From assembly GCA_016210745.1 (NCBI GenBank), contig JACQTO010000262.1, positions 1 through 60,948 of the forward strand: a stretch of 60,948 bases of DNA. Direction: 5' to 3'. Position 1 is the stretch's first letter, and every line of letters starts with the position of its first letter. The translations under genes and the position numbers were made by a program. Of this stretch, positions 18,275 to 27,153 are shown piece by piece. Under the pieces are notes generated by a model. That model saw nothing but the letters and a program-made list of their open reading frames with translations. It made no database searches and was not told the DNA's origin. This DNA is from Betaproteobacteria bacterium (GTDB lineage Bacteria > Pseudomonadota > Gammaproteobacteria > Burkholderiales > SG8-39).

Positions 18275-19999
18275 ATGCAAACCGAAAGTTTTATCCCCGG
18301 CAAAGACGCCTCACTTGAATCGACCATCCACACCATGCAGCAGAAGCTTGCTGCCCGCGGATTTCATCTGGATGAATCCTCCTGGCTGAACCCGGTGGAG
18401 GGGATCTGGTCGGTCCACGTGCGCGAACGTGAGTGCCCGATGCTGTTTGTCAATGGCAAGGGCGCGACGAAGTTGGCTGCGCGCGCCAGTGCATTGGGTG
18501 AGTTTTTTGAAAGGCTGAGCACACATTATTTCTGGACGCATTTCTATCTGGGTGCAACCCGAGCCAACCGGTCCTTCGTCCACTATCCGCAGGAGCGCTG
18601 GTTTGCCCCGACCGAAGATCGCCGTTGGCCGGTCGAGTTGCTCAATCCCGAACTGCATGCTTTCTACAACCCGGAGAGCGGGATCGATCGCGAGGTGCTG
18701 GTGGATCTCAACTCAGGCAATGTCGAGCGCGGCATCTGCGCGCTGCCCTACACCCGCCTGCGCGATGGTGCTGAGACCTGGTTTCCCGTAAATATCATCG
18801 GCAACCTGTATGTGAGCAACGGCATGGCCGCCGGTAACACGCTGATGGAGGCGCGTACCCAAGCCTTGTCGGAAATCTTCGAGCGCCATATCAAGTTTCG
18901 CATCATCAAAGAGGGTTTGTGCCTGCCCGAGGTGCCCGACCACGTCATCGCCCGTTATCCCCGCATTGCTGCCGGCATCAAGGGCTTGCGTGAAGCAGGT
19001 TTCGGCATTCTGGTGCGCGACGCGTCGCTGGGGGGACGCTATCCGGTGATGAACGTGACCCTCCTGCATCCGAAAGACCAGGGCTGTTTTGCCAGCTTTG
19101 GTGCGCATCCGCGTTTCGCAATCGCGCTCGAACGCGCCCTTACCGAGCTGCTCCAGGGCCGGGCGCTGGAGTCGCTGGAGGGCTTCCCTGAGCCTGGTTT
19201 CGATATGGAAGAAATTGCCCTGGCGTCCAATCTGGAAATTCACTTTGTCGATTCCAGCGGGGTGATCAGCTGGAATTTTCTTGGCGATACCCCTGATTAC
19301 GCTTTCTCCGACTGGAACTTCAGCACCACCACTGCAGAAGACTACGCCTGGCTGTGCGCCTGCATTCACGCCGAGGGCAAGGACATCTACGTGGCGGACT
19401 TTGCCGAACAAGGCGCATACAGTTGCCGCATCCTGGTGCCAGGCATGTCCGAGATTTATCCGATTGAAGATCTGGAGTGGGAAAACAACAGCGTCGGGAA
19501 TCAGATTCGCCCTGCCTTGGCCAGGCTGCACGCGTTAAGCGATGAGGAATTGAGGACACTGCTCGCTGACTTGCAAACCTTGAACCTGAACGACGAAAGG
19601 CCATTGTGGGAAATTCTGGGCCTGGCCATTTCGGCGGATACGGTATGGAAACAATTGCGCGTCGGCGAACTCAAGACCCTGCTGGCACTGGCGATCGGCG
19701 ACGCGGAAGCGACGCGGGAGGGCTGCGACTGGATCCATCACTATCAGCAAATGGAGCCGACTCGCAGGCTGGTGTATCGCTGCATTGAAAGCATGATGAA
19801 TCTGGAAGACGTCGACAATCACCGGCGTTCGCTCACCCTTCTTTTTGGGGCGGAGACTGTGCGTCAGGCCCGGGCCCTGCTCGATCGCAGCGAGCGGTTC
19901 TTCGGCCTGGACACTCTGGGGGCGGACATGGAAGGCAGTCAAATGCACCAGAGGCTGCTGGTGGCCTACGACAAGTTGTTTGCCGAGGCCGTTGCCTGA
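18275..19999 (+). CDS. ycaO: YcaO-family protein (ribosomal protein S12 methylthiotransferase accessory type)
   Basis: A 574-residue protein of nearly the same length as E. coli YcaO. YcaO enzymes use ATP to activate amide backbones. The E. coli homologue is linked genetically to RimO methylthiolation of ribosomal protein S12. The start of the ATP-binding YcaO fold is seen at GKGATKLAARASALGEFFERLS (about 65-86), and further conserved segments are NGMAAGNTLMEARTQALSEIFERH and FASFGAHPRFAIALERALTELLQGR. A C-terminal helical (TPR-like) extension is present. No precursor peptide or dehydrogenase is adjacent, which argues against thiazole/oxazole peptide synthesis. It ends the + strand block and converges with the next gene. 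Confidence 0.85.
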   Translation: MQTESFIPGKDASLESTIHTMQQKLAARGFHLDESSWLNPVEGIWSVHVRERECPMLFVNGKGATKLAARASALGEFFERLSTHYFWTHFYLGATRANRSFVHYPQERWFAPTEDRRWPVELLNPELHAFYNPESGIDREVLVDLNSGNVERGICALPYTRLRDGAETWFPVNIIGNLYVSNGMAAGNTLMEARTQALSEIFERHIKFRIIKEGLCLPEVPDHVIARYPRIAAGIKGLREAGFGILVRDASLGGRYPVMNVTLLHPKDQGCFASFGAHPRFAIALERALTELLQGRALESLEGFPEPGFDMEEIALASNLEIHFVDSSGVISWNFLGDTPDYAFSDWNFSTTTAEDYAWLCACIHAEGKDIYVADFAEQGAYSCRILVPGMSEIYPIEDLEWENNSVGNQIRPALARLHALSDEELRTLLADLQTLNLNDERPLWEILGLAISADTVWKQLRVGELKTLLALAIGDAEATREGCDWIHHYQQMEPTRRLVYRCIESMMNLEDVDNHRRSLTLLFGAETVRQARALLDRSERFFGLDTLGADMEGSQMHQRLLVAYDKLFAEAVA

Positions 20000-20056
20000 G
20001 AGAGATGGCGTATTGCGTGCGGCGAAGGCTGGTCAAAGCGCAGCGGCACAGCTGTT

Positions 20057-21898
20057 CTAAGTGCCCTTGATCGCCGGTCGGTATTCGGGAACAAAGCGGG
20101 TGAGCGCGGCGCGCACGTCATCGGCGGGCTCCGCGCCCTCGATCCAGCGCGACAATTCGGCCAGTTTTTCCTTGGGCAGCCCCTGGGCAGCCTTGGCGAT
20201 ACGCAGCTTCGGATGCGGAGTCGGCAGGGTGTGCTCGTCGTCGGCAAGCAGCTCTTCGAAGAGTTTCTCCCCGGGGCGCAGGCCGGTGAATTCGATCCGG
20301 ATGTCCTGCTCGCCCAGTCCCGAGAGCCGGATCATGTCGCGGGCAAGATCGACGATTTTCACCGGCTGGCCCATCTCGAGCACGAAAATCTCGCCGCCTT
20401 TCCCCATCAATCCGGCTTGCAGCACGAGCTGTGCGGCCTCCGGGATCGACATGAAATAGCGTTGAATGTCCGGGTGCGTCACGGTAACCGGCCCACCCCT
20501 TGCGATCTGCTCGCGAAACTTCGGGATAACGCTGCCGGTGCTGCCCAGCACGTTGCCGAAGCGCACGGTGATAAAACGCGTGTGGTCCTCGGCCTGCAGC
20601 GCCAGGCAAATCTGTTCGGCCAGCCGCTTGGTCGCGCCCATGACGTTGGTCGGGTTCACCGCCTTGTCGGTCGAGATGAGGACGAACTTCTCCACTCCAC
20701 GGGCCTCGCAAGCGCGCGCGAGCGAAAGCGTGCCCAGGACGTTGTTCTGCACCGCTTCCCATGCGTTGTCCGTCTCCATCAGCGGCACGTGCTTGTAGGC
20801 GGCGGCGTGGAACACAACCGACGGGCGGTATCTGGCAAGCGTGGCTTCCACGCGCATCGCACTGCGCACGTCGCCGATGATGCAGGCGATCGGCGTTTCG
20901 GGGCGCTCGGAGAGGAATTCCTGCTCCAGGGAGTACAGCGCCAGCTCGTTCAATTCGTACAGCACCAGGAGCTTGGGCTGGTAACGCGCGATCTGGCGGG
21001 AAAGCTCCGAGCCGATCGATCCGCCGGCGCCGGTGATCATGACCACCTTGCCGGTGAGAAACTGATGCAGACCGGCGTCGTCCAGAACCACCTGCTCGCG
21101 TCCGAGCAGGTCTTCGAGCTCGATCTTCCGCAGTTGCGACACCTGGACCTTGCCCGAGAGCATGTCGTCGAACGAGGGCACTGTGAGCACGGCGAGGCCG
21201 GCCGAGCCTGCCAGCTCCGCGGCGCGGCGGCGAACGCTGGCGGCGGCCGAGGGCAAGGCGATGATCGCCGTGCGCGCTCCGAGCCGAAGGGCAAGACGCG
21301 GAAGGTCGGCGACCGCGCCGATGACGCGCACGCCGGAGAGTACGCGGCCCTGCCATGCAGGGTCGTCATCGAGAATGCCCACCGCGCGCCACTCCGAGCC
21401 GCGCGAGATTTCCTTCAGCAGATTGAAGGTGGTGTCGCCGGCGCCGATGACGAGCACCGGTTCACCGGAGAGCTTGACGCTGCCGTAGAGCACCCGCTCC
21501 TTGACCGCACGGTAGAGGATGCGGCTTCCGCCCATGATCATGATGAGCAGGATGGGTGCGAGGAAGAAGGCGGAGCGCGGCACCGGACCGTCGAGTCGGA
21601 ACACGGCCAGCACCGCCGGTGTAGCGAGCGCACCCAGCAGCACCGCGAAGACGATGCGCTGAAAATCGTGGATGCTGGCGTAACGCCAGGTGCCGCGGTA
21701 TAGCCCCATGCGCAGAAAAACCAGCGCGTGCACCGGTGCGCTCACCAGCATGGCGTCCAGCATTCCCGCCTGAAACCACTCCGGTGGAACTTCCAGGTTG
21801 AAGCGCAGCCAGAATGCGAGCGCCCACACAAGCGCCGACGCGGCGACGTCGTGAATGAAAGCGAGCCCTCTGCGGTAGTCGAATGGTAGTTTTATCAA
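20057..21898 (-). CDS. UDP-GlcNAc 4,6-dehydratase, WbpM/CapD-like membrane SDR
   Basis: A 613-residue protein with about four N-terminal membrane helices, a CoA-binding-like middle Rossmann domain (about 130-270) and a C-terminal extended SDR domain. The last holds the NAD motif ITGAGGSIGSELSRQI (about 284-299) and the catalytic region ISTDKAVNPTNVMGATKR, with the Met-Lys pair that replaces Tyr-Lys in this subfamily. In Pseudomonas WbpM, this enzyme converts UDP-GlcNAc to the 4-keto-6-deoxy intermediate of FucNAc and QuiNAc. It follows WbpL- and WbpK-like genes in the same order. The start is a TTG overlapping the upstream TGA (TTGA), giving translational coupling. Confidence 0.9.
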   Translation of the reverse strand: MIKLPFDYRRGLAFIHDVAASALVWALAFWLRFNLEVPPEWFQAGMLDAMLVSAPVHALVFLRMGLYRGTWRYASIHDFQRIVFAVLLGALATPAVLAVFRLDGPVPRSAFFLAPILLIMIMGGSRILYRAVKERVLYGSVKLSGEPVLVIGAGDTTFNLLKEISRGSEWRAVGILDDDPAWQGRVLSGVRVIGAVADLPRLALRLGARTAIIALPSAAASVRRRAAELAGSAGLAVLTVPSFDDMLSGKVQVSQLRKIELEDLLGREQVVLDDAGLHQFLTGKVVMITGAGGSIGSELSRQIARYQPKLLVLYELNELALYSLEQEFLSERPETPIACIIGDVRSAMRVEATLARYRPSVVFHAAAYKHVPLMETDNAWEAVQNNVLGTLSLARACEARGVEKFVLISTDKAVNPTNVMGATKRLAEQICLALQAEDHTRFITVRFGNVLGSTGSVIPKFREQIARGGPVTVTHPDIQRYFMSIPEAAQLVLQAGLMGKGGEIFVLEMGQPVKIVDLARDMIRLSGLGEQDIRIEFTGLRPGEKLFEELLADDEHTLPTPHPKLRIAKAAQGLPKEKLAELSRWIEGAEPADDVRAALTRFVPEYRPAIKGT

Positions 21899-22869
21899 TG
21901 GGACTTTTCGGAGAATCGGCGCCAGGCGAGCGCTATGGCCAGTGCAAATGCGCAGTACAAAACCGCCAGGAGCGCTCCCGCGCCGAGCTGCCAGTATACC
22001 GGCTGCCTGGCCGCCCACAGGGCCGCGAGGCCGCAGGCGAGCATGAGCGCGTACTCGGCGAACGCCGTTTTGCGGTGGCCCCAGCCCATGAGCACCAGCC
22101 GCTGGTAATAGTGATCGCGGTGTGCGATCCAGAGCCGCTCGCGCCGCAGCAGGCGGCGAATGATGGTGAGCGAGGCATCGGCGATGAAGGGGGAAAATAC
22201 GACCGGGGCGAACCACATCGGCCACAGTCCGTCGCGCCAGCCGATGGCGCCGATCGCTGCGGCAAGAAATCCGAGCGGGATCGAGCCGGTATCGCCCATG
22301 AAGACGCGGGCGGGATGGAAGTTGAACACGAGGAAGGCCGCGGCGGCGGCAGCGACGGCGAAACACGTCGAGGCGAGCGTGAGCCCGCCTGCCATCCACG
22401 CTGCAATGCCGAGAAAACCGAAGCCGAACAGCGTCATGCCGCCGGCGAGACCATCGGAACCGTCCATGAAATTGTACAGATTGGTCATCCACACCGCGGA
22501 CAGCACTACCAGGACAAGCAATGCTATCGGCGCGGCGGGAAAAGCGGCGGCAGCGAAGCCGACCGCGGCGAAGCAATGGATGCCAAAGCGCAGCGCCACC
22601 GGCAGGCCGCGCACATCGTCGAGGAACGAAACCGCGGCAAGCAGAACGCTCGGCAGCACCAAGGTCGGCGGAATCGCTAGCATCGCGAAGGCGCAGAAGA
22701 TACCGGCCATGATCGCCATGCCGCCTGAGCGCGGCACCGGTCGTTCGTGCAGCGAGCGTTCGTTGGGATGATCGAGCGGAAGCCGCACATCCCGCGCGAG
22801 CATCCAGGCGAGCAAGCCGAAGGCTACGCCGCCGGCGAGGATCGGTGCCAGATAGACGAGCAGCGCCAA
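21895..22869 (-). CDS. Undecaprenyl-phosphate N-acetylhexosamine-1-phosphate transferase (WbpL/WecA-like)
   Basis: A 324-residue polytopic membrane enzyme of the MraY/WecA family. It transfers an N-acetylated 6-deoxyhexosamine-1-phosphate (or GlcNAc-1-P) to undecaprenyl phosphate, the first step of O-repeat synthesis. Family motifs are FLDDVRGLP, NLYNFMDGSDGLAGGM (D-D and D-x-x-D sites) and HPARVFMGDTGSIPLG, with HRDHYYQRL near the end. The start is a TTG preceded by a perfect AGGAGG four bases upstream. Both lie at the very end of repeat copy A. WbpK-like (upstream) and WbpM-like (downstream) neighbours match the Pseudomonas O-antigen order. Confidence 0.88.
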   Translation of the reverse strand: MALLVYLAPILAGGVAFGLLAWMLARDVRLPLDHPNERSLHERPVPRSGGMAIMAGIFCAFAMLAIPPTLVLPSVLLAAVSFLDDVRGLPVALRFGIHCFAAVGFAAAAFPAAPIALLVLVVLSAVWMTNLYNFMDGSDGLAGGMTLFGFGFLGIAAWMAGGLTLASTCFAVAAAAAAFLVFNFHPARVFMGDTGSIPLGFLAAAIGAIGWRDGLWPMWFAPVVFSPFIADASLTIIRRLLRRERLWIAHRDHYYQRLVLMGWGHRKTAFAEYALMLACGLAALWAARQPVYWQLGAGALLAVLYCAFALAIALAWRRFSEKSH

Positions 22870-22882
22870 GCGTCCTCCTACT

Positions 22883-22986
22883 CTAAGCCGGACAAGCCGG
22901 AACCAAGGAAGTTGGTCTTGCCGTTCATCGATCTCCCCTTTTCGCGCAGTTGCTTGCAACTGCGCGAAAAGGGGAGACGAATTTTG
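22883..22986 (-). repeat. Intergenic hairpin element, copy A
   Basis: This fills the gap between the epimerase and the transferase gene. A 44-base palindrome (22933-22976) has 21-bp arms and a TT centre, with the conserved inner core GCAGTTGCTTGCAACTGC. Read on the minus strand it is followed by the tail AACGGCAAGACC, GGTTCCGGCTTGTCCGG and CTTAG. The tail ends 14 bases before the TTG start and leads straight into its AGGAGG. The left module is shortened to AAAATTCGT. Confidence 0.85.
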
Positions 22987-22992
22987 TTGCGG

Positions 22993-24000
22993 TCATGGCG
23001 CATTTCCTTTCTGACGCGAGCGGAACCATGCAGCGGTTTCGGCCAATCCCTGCTGCAGGGTGAAGGGTGGCCGCCAGAGCAGGTCTTTTCGAATCGGCCC
23101 GCCATCGAGCACGAGATTGCCGGTCAGGCGCTCGATTTCGGGAAGCTTGCCGGCTCCGCGCGCGGCGAGCCGAAGCAGGGCCAGCGGAAACGGAAACAGA
23201 CGCGCCTGGCGCCCGAGTGCGGCGGCGATGCGGCTTATGAGTTCCGCGGTCGAAACGTCCTCGCCATCGCAGACGAGATAGGTCTTTCCCGCTGCCGCGG
23301 AACGGCAAGCGCAGGCGATGAGCGCATCGGCGAGGTTGCCGACGTGAACCAGACTGCGCCGGTTCTGGAGGCCGGCAAGGGGCAGGGGCAGGCCGCGGTC
23401 CACGGCTTCGAGCAGCCTCAGAAAATTCGCTTTGACCCCAGGGCCGTAGACAAGCGGTGGTCGCACGATCACGATCTCCATTCCACACTCTCCCGCGAGG
23501 CGGCGAAGTATCGTTTCCGCCGCGAGCTTGGAGCGCCCGTATTCGTCGCGGGGCCCCGGCGTATCGCCGGCGCTGAACGAACCTGTGCCGCTGTCCTCGC
23601 CGTTCACCTTGATCGAGCTAGCGTAGACGAAGCGCCGCACTCGGGCCTTCGCCGCAGCGCGCGCGAGCACCTCGGTCGCTTCGACATTGATGCGCCGGAT
23701 CGAATCGGCGTCCGCGCCGGGATCGCCCTTGAAGCGGTGCGCAAAGCCGGCAAGATGCATCACCGCATCGACGCCTGCCAGCCATTTCGGATCGATGGGC
23801 GAGGAGGCGAGGTCCTCGATGGCGAAGGTCTCCAACCCAGTTCGGGGAGCGAGCGCGCCCGGCCGCCGCAGCGGAGCGCGTACAGATGCGCCGCGCGCAA
23901 GCAATTCGGCGCAGAGCCGCGCGCCGACGAAGCCGCTCGCGCCGGTTACCAGAACGGGTCCCGGCAACCGATCAGCGTCGTTGTGGGTTAGGATTGGCAC
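22993..24000 (-). CDS. NAD-dependent epimerase/reductase, WbpK/WbpV-like
   Basis: A 335-residue extended SDR with nucleotide motif VLVTGASGFVGARLCAEL (about 16-33). The catalytic Ser/Tyr/Lys set is in YASSIKVNGE...DEYGRSKLAAE, and the substrate-side segment RPPLVYGPGVKANFLRLL follows. In Pseudomonas, WbpK or WbpV reduces the 4-keto product of WbpM to UDP-FucNAc or UDP-QuiNAc, and the gene sits directly before wbpL, as here. Which epimer is made cannot be told from sequence. The GTG start has a modest AAAAGG site 12-13 bases upstream; a downstream TTG is an alternative. Confidence 0.82.
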   Translation of the reverse strand: MPILTHNDADRLPGPVLVTGASGFVGARLCAELLARGASVRAPLRRPGALAPRTGLETFAIEDLASSPIDPKWLAGVDAVMHLAGFAHRFKGDPGADADSIRRINVEATEVLARAAAKARVRRFVYASSIKVNGEDSGTGSFSAGDTPGPRDEYGRSKLAAETILRRLAGECGMEIVIVRPPLVYGPGVKANFLRLLEAVDRGLPLPLAGLQNRRSLVHVGNLADALIACACRSAAAGKTYLVCDGEDVSTAELISRIAAALGRQARLFPFPLALLRLAARGAGKLPEIERLTGNLVLDGGPIRKDLLWRPPFTLQQGLAETAAWFRSRQKGNAP

Positions 24001-24086
24001 TGGAGCAGAAAGCCTTTTCTTATGTCGACCATTATGCAGGAGCTGTTAGCAGTTGGGCTAATTCGCACGTCGAGGGGCCGGACCGC

Positions 24087-24953
24087 GTGACCAGCGCACA
24101 GATCGCGGTGTCGATCGTGAGTCACGGCCAGGGGGCTCTGGTGAGGGAACTGCTGGCCGACCTGAGCCGGTGCACAGGGACGCCGCTCAAAGTAATTCTG
24201 ACGGTCAACATTCCCGAGACGCTGCCGTTTTCCGCAGCCGGGTACGGATTCGATCTGCAGATAGTCCGCAATTCCGTTCCGCGCGGTTTCGGCGCCAATC
24301 ATAACGCCGCCTTCCCCATTGCAGATGTGCCCATGTTCTGCGTGGTCAATCCGGACATTCGCTTTCAGGCCGATCCATTCCCGCCGCTGATCTCGGCGCT
24401 GGCTGACCGGAGCGTGGCCATCGCGGCGCCGCTGGTGCGCAACCGTGGCGGGACGGTGGAGGACAGCGCACGCGCTTTCCCGACGGTCCGGGGGATTTTG
24501 CGCAAGGGACTGGGCGGTCCCCAAGATCTGGACTACGAGGTCGGGGCGGACCCCTTCGAGCCCGATTGGGTCGCAGGGATGTTCATGCTTTTCCGCAGCA
24601 GCACCTTTGCGCGATTGGGCGGATTCGATGAGCGCTATTATCTTTATTACGAGGATGTCGATCTCTGCGCCCGCGCCCGGTTGGGCGGCCAGCGGATCGT
24701 GCTCGATCCGCGCGCCCAAGTATTGCACGATGCGCGCCGCGACAGCCGCAGGCGGCCGCGTCACGCCTGGTGGCATGCGCGCAGCATGCTGAGATACTTT
24801 CTTTCCGAACCGTTTCGGCGCTTGGGCGGATCAGGGTTGCTGCGGCGCACCCCGATTGCGTATGCGCACGCGCAGCAGAACGACAGCGGTGCGAAAGAAG
24901 CGGTACCAGATCGTGGGCGCGATATCGAACGGGCGCAGAATGACGAACGCTAG
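24087..24953 (+). CDS. GT2 glycosyltransferase, rhamnosyltransferase (WbbL)-like
   Basis: A 288-residue GT-A enzyme on the opposite strand to its neighbours. It keeps FCVVNPDIRFQADPFPP (the D-x-D-like site, about 86-102) and the WbbL-type C-terminal motif GGFDERYYLYYEDVDLC (about 178-194), as in dTDP-Rha:GlcNAc-PP-undecaprenol rhamnosyltransferases. Four dTDP-rhamnose genes lie at the right end of the window. GTG start with GAGG about 11 bases upstream. It also overlaps the TGA of a 22-codon frame at 24022-24090, perhaps a leader or the stump of a lost gene. The last 40 or so residues run antisense into the next gene and are probably not homologous. Confidence 0.8.
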   Translation: MTSAQIAVSIVSHGQGALVRELLADLSRCTGTPLKVILTVNIPETLPFSAAGYGFDLQIVRNSVPRGFGANHNAAFPIADVPMFCVVNPDIRFQADPFPPLISALADRSVAIAAPLVRNRGGTVEDSARAFPTVRGILRKGLGGPQDLDYEVGADPFEPDWVAGMFMLFRSSTFARLGGFDERYYLYYEDVDLCARARLGGQRIVLDPRAQVLHDARRDSRRRPRHAWWHARSMLRYFLSEPFRRLGGSGLLRRTPIAYAHAQQNDSGAKEAVPDRGRDIERAQNDER

Positions 24954-25910
24954 CGCGACCCGTGTGCGGCGCATTCCTGCCGGCACGATCCGGTCGATCA
25001 GCCTCAAGGCGCGCCGTCGCGGTCCGATCGCCTTGGAGGCGATGTCCCCGACGCCGGCCCCACCGAAGCCGCGAATAGCCGCAAACTGAAAGCGAAGTGC
25101 GAGTCGATCGAGGTAGGCGGGGGTGAACAGCCGCGGCTCGAGTGTCGGCCCTTCACTGCGAAGGCGCCCGATCATCGTCTCTACGGTTTTGGCGTCCGCG
25201 AGCGTATTCGATAGGTAACTGCCGGCGTGAATCCGCATCGCCGCGAACGGCTCCGGCGAGAACGCCGCCCCCCGGCGGCTCGCAACGATCAGTGCTGTCA
25301 GAAGATCCGATAAGCCTTTGTAGAACGGATCGAACCCTCCGGCTGCGATCAGCGTCTTCCGGTGGTAAATAAGCGTCGAGCCGGTAAACCAGTAGCCGAA
25401 CCGATACGCCAGCTGCACGCACTCCGCAGGCGGGAAGTGTGCGTCGTGCATCGCAGGGACGGCTGACGGATGCAGGCGGATGGGGACATCGTTTTCGTCC
25501 ACCAGCCACATCATCGCGGACCAGAGCCCGACGCCCGGATTGCGCGCGAGACAGGATCTGGCGCGCTCGAAGATGCCTGGAAGCACGAAATCGTTCGACG
25601 CGAGGAACAGGACGTAGTCGGCACTGGTACGCTTGAGGCCTTCATCGACGGCGCCATAGGTGCCCAGATTGACCGGATTTACGACGAGTTTCGCGCGAGG
25701 GTAGTTGTCGATGAGCGAGTGCATTACCGAAACGCTGTCGTCGGTGGAATGATCGTCCACCAGGATCAACTCGTCCGGGGGCACGTCCTGATCCAAGACC
25801 GAAGTGATGCAACGCCGAAGATAGCGGGCATCGTTCCAATTCGGCACGATCACCGCAATGCTCGGCGCCTGCGGTGCCGACGGCGGAATCGTAGGCTCGC
25901 GAACGCTCAT
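24831..25910 (-). CDS. GT2-family glycosyltransferase
   Basis: A 359-residue family 2 glycosyltransferase. The N-terminal nucleotide-binding strand IAVIVPNWN (about 18-26), VDDHSTDDS (51-59) and the aspartate region LFLASNDFVLPGIFERA mark the GT-A fold. YWFTGSTLIYHRKTLIAAGGFDP is the acceptor-side part. The C-terminal 70 residues are an amphipathic, probably membrane-associated tail. The ATG is in an ATGA overlap with the reductase upstream. Its 3' end overlaps the oppositely oriented rhamnosyltransferase by 123 bases, an unusual convergent overlap. Confidence 0.82.
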   Translation of the reverse strand: MSVREPTIPPSAPQAPSIAVIVPNWNDARYLRRCITSVLDQDVPPDELILVDDHSTDDSVSVMHSLIDNYPRAKLVVNPVNLGTYGAVDEGLKRTSADYVLFLASNDFVLPGIFERARSCLARNPGVGLWSAMMWLVDENDVPIRLHPSAVPAMHDAHFPPAECVQLAYRFGYWFTGSTLIYHRKTLIAAGGFDPFYKGLSDLLTALIVASRRGAAFSPEPFAAMRIHAGSYLSNTLADAKTVETMIGRLRSEGPTLEPRLFTPAYLDRLALRFQFAAIRGFGGAGVGDIASKAIGPRRRALRLIDRIVPAGMRRTRVALAFVILRPFDIAPTIWYRFFRTAVVLLRVRIRNRGAPQQP

Positions 25911-26824
25911 CCCTTTGCCGCCCCGGAAGTGAAGAACGCCTGAATTGCCGTGCGCGCGACTGCGCTCGCAGCGCGGAAACGATAGGCAAACCGGCTGGCG
26001 AAACGATCGGAGCGAAGCGAGGTATCGAGTGGGCGCGGCTCAAATACCGGGATGTCTCGCAGCGAGCATTCGACGACGTCGGCCCGCGGTTCGGCGAATC
26101 GGCGGTACTCGTCGATGACCTCGCCAAGCAGGGCGCGACGGTTCAGCCGCTCCGGTCCGCCAAGATGGAACAAGCCTTGCGCTCTGTCGCGCACCAGCAT
26201 TGCGATGGCCTGCGCGGCGTCTGGGGCAGCAACCGGAGTAAAGTACTGATCCGTCGCGCACAGAATCCTGTCTTCTCGGCCGAGCGCTTCGGCCCAGGCT
26301 GTGATCATGCAACGGGGATTGTATCCCGGTGCCAGAAGCTTCGGCAGGCGCACGACGAGCCAAGGTGGAGAAAGCGAGGACAGATAACGCTCAACGGCGA
26401 GCTTTTGGCGGCCATATTCAAGTATTGGATTTGTCTCATCGTCCTCCGACCAGAGCGCGCGGCTGCCGTCGAAAACGGCATCGCTGGACGCGAACACCGG
26501 CATGACCTCGAGGGTGCGAAGTTCCTCGATGACGCGGATCACTCCCCGAACATTGACCTCGGCCGTACCCGAGGGATTGCGCGCACAGTCATCGATACGG
26601 GTGATGCCGAATAAGATAATCGCGGCGGCCGGCCGGGACGGAATCCGGGAAACAATATCCGTGATCGGGGTGCTGCGGGCGTCAAAATGCAGGCTCCCTG
26701 CGCCGGCGCGGCTGAAGTGGGTCGCCACCGCACCAGATTCGCCGAATGCCTCCAGCAACGCCGGGCCGAAAAACCCGGAGGCGCCGAGCAGCAGCGTTGG
26801 CCGGTTGTCTAAGTTCGCTGTCAC
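25907..26824 (-). CDS. RmlD-like NAD(P)-dependent sugar-nucleotide reductase
   Basis: A 305-residue SDR related to dTDP-4-dehydrorhamnose reductase. The Rossmann loop GASGFFG is at 14-20. The FASSDAVFDG segment and the YGRQKLAVERYL Tyr-xxx-Lys pair follow, and the RmlD-like segment DQYFTPVAAPDAAQAI is near the middle. A complete rfbD lies at the right end, so this is a paralogue, perhaps reducing another 4-keto sugar. GTG start with no strong ribosome site. Downstream glycosyltransferase is coupled by ATGA. Confidence 0.75.
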   Translation of the reverse strand: MTANLDNRPTLLLGASGFFGPALLEAFGESGAVATHFSRAGAGSLHFDARSTPITDIVSRIPSRPAAAIILFGITRIDDCARNPSGTAEVNVRGVIRVIEELRTLEVMPVFASSDAVFDGSRALWSEDDETNPILEYGRQKLAVERYLSSLSPPWLVVRLPKLLAPGYNPRCMITAWAEALGREDRILCATDQYFTPVAAPDAAQAIAMLVRDRAQGLFHLGGPERLNRRALLGEVIDEYRRFAEPRADVVECSLRDIPVFEPRPLDTSLRSDRFASRFAYRFRAASAVARTAIQAFFTSGAAKG

Positions 26825-27153
26825 GGTTTGGCATGGATCAGCGATCGGGTGCGAGCGCTCATCGGGCCTCCCTCATTTCTGCATCGATAGTTGCTTGAGT
26901 TTCGCGCGGTTGCCATGAAAGCTCGCCCGCGCCGAGACGCTGCCGGACGCGTACGCTACAATTCGGTCCCCGTAGGCTGACGCAAAGGGCGCATAGTATC
27001 GTCGGGTCGCCCGGCCCGTTCCGGCGAAGTGCGCAGTTTGCCGTGCTATCGGTTTGCGGGCAACTGTCTGGTTGCGAATCGAGCAGAGGTTTTCTGCGTG
27101 ACTTTCCTGCGGCTTGAGGGAAGAGACGAGTACTTGCTCCAAAGAGGATTGCA
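26825..27153. other. Divergent intergenic region upstream of gmhA
   Basis: A 329-base gap between two divergent genes. It holds no convincing gene. A possible -10 (TACAAT, 26957-26962) points toward gmhA but lacks a good -35. A clear Shine-Dalgarno AAAGAGGA (about 27139-27146) precedes the gmhA ATG by a normal distance. Promoters for both flanking genes are expected here. Confidence 0.5.

Noticed and set aside
18275..19999. YcaO as part of an azoline peptide cluster
   Set aside because: No precursor peptide, dehydrogenase or cyclase partner is nearby, and the length matches the S12-associated YcaO.
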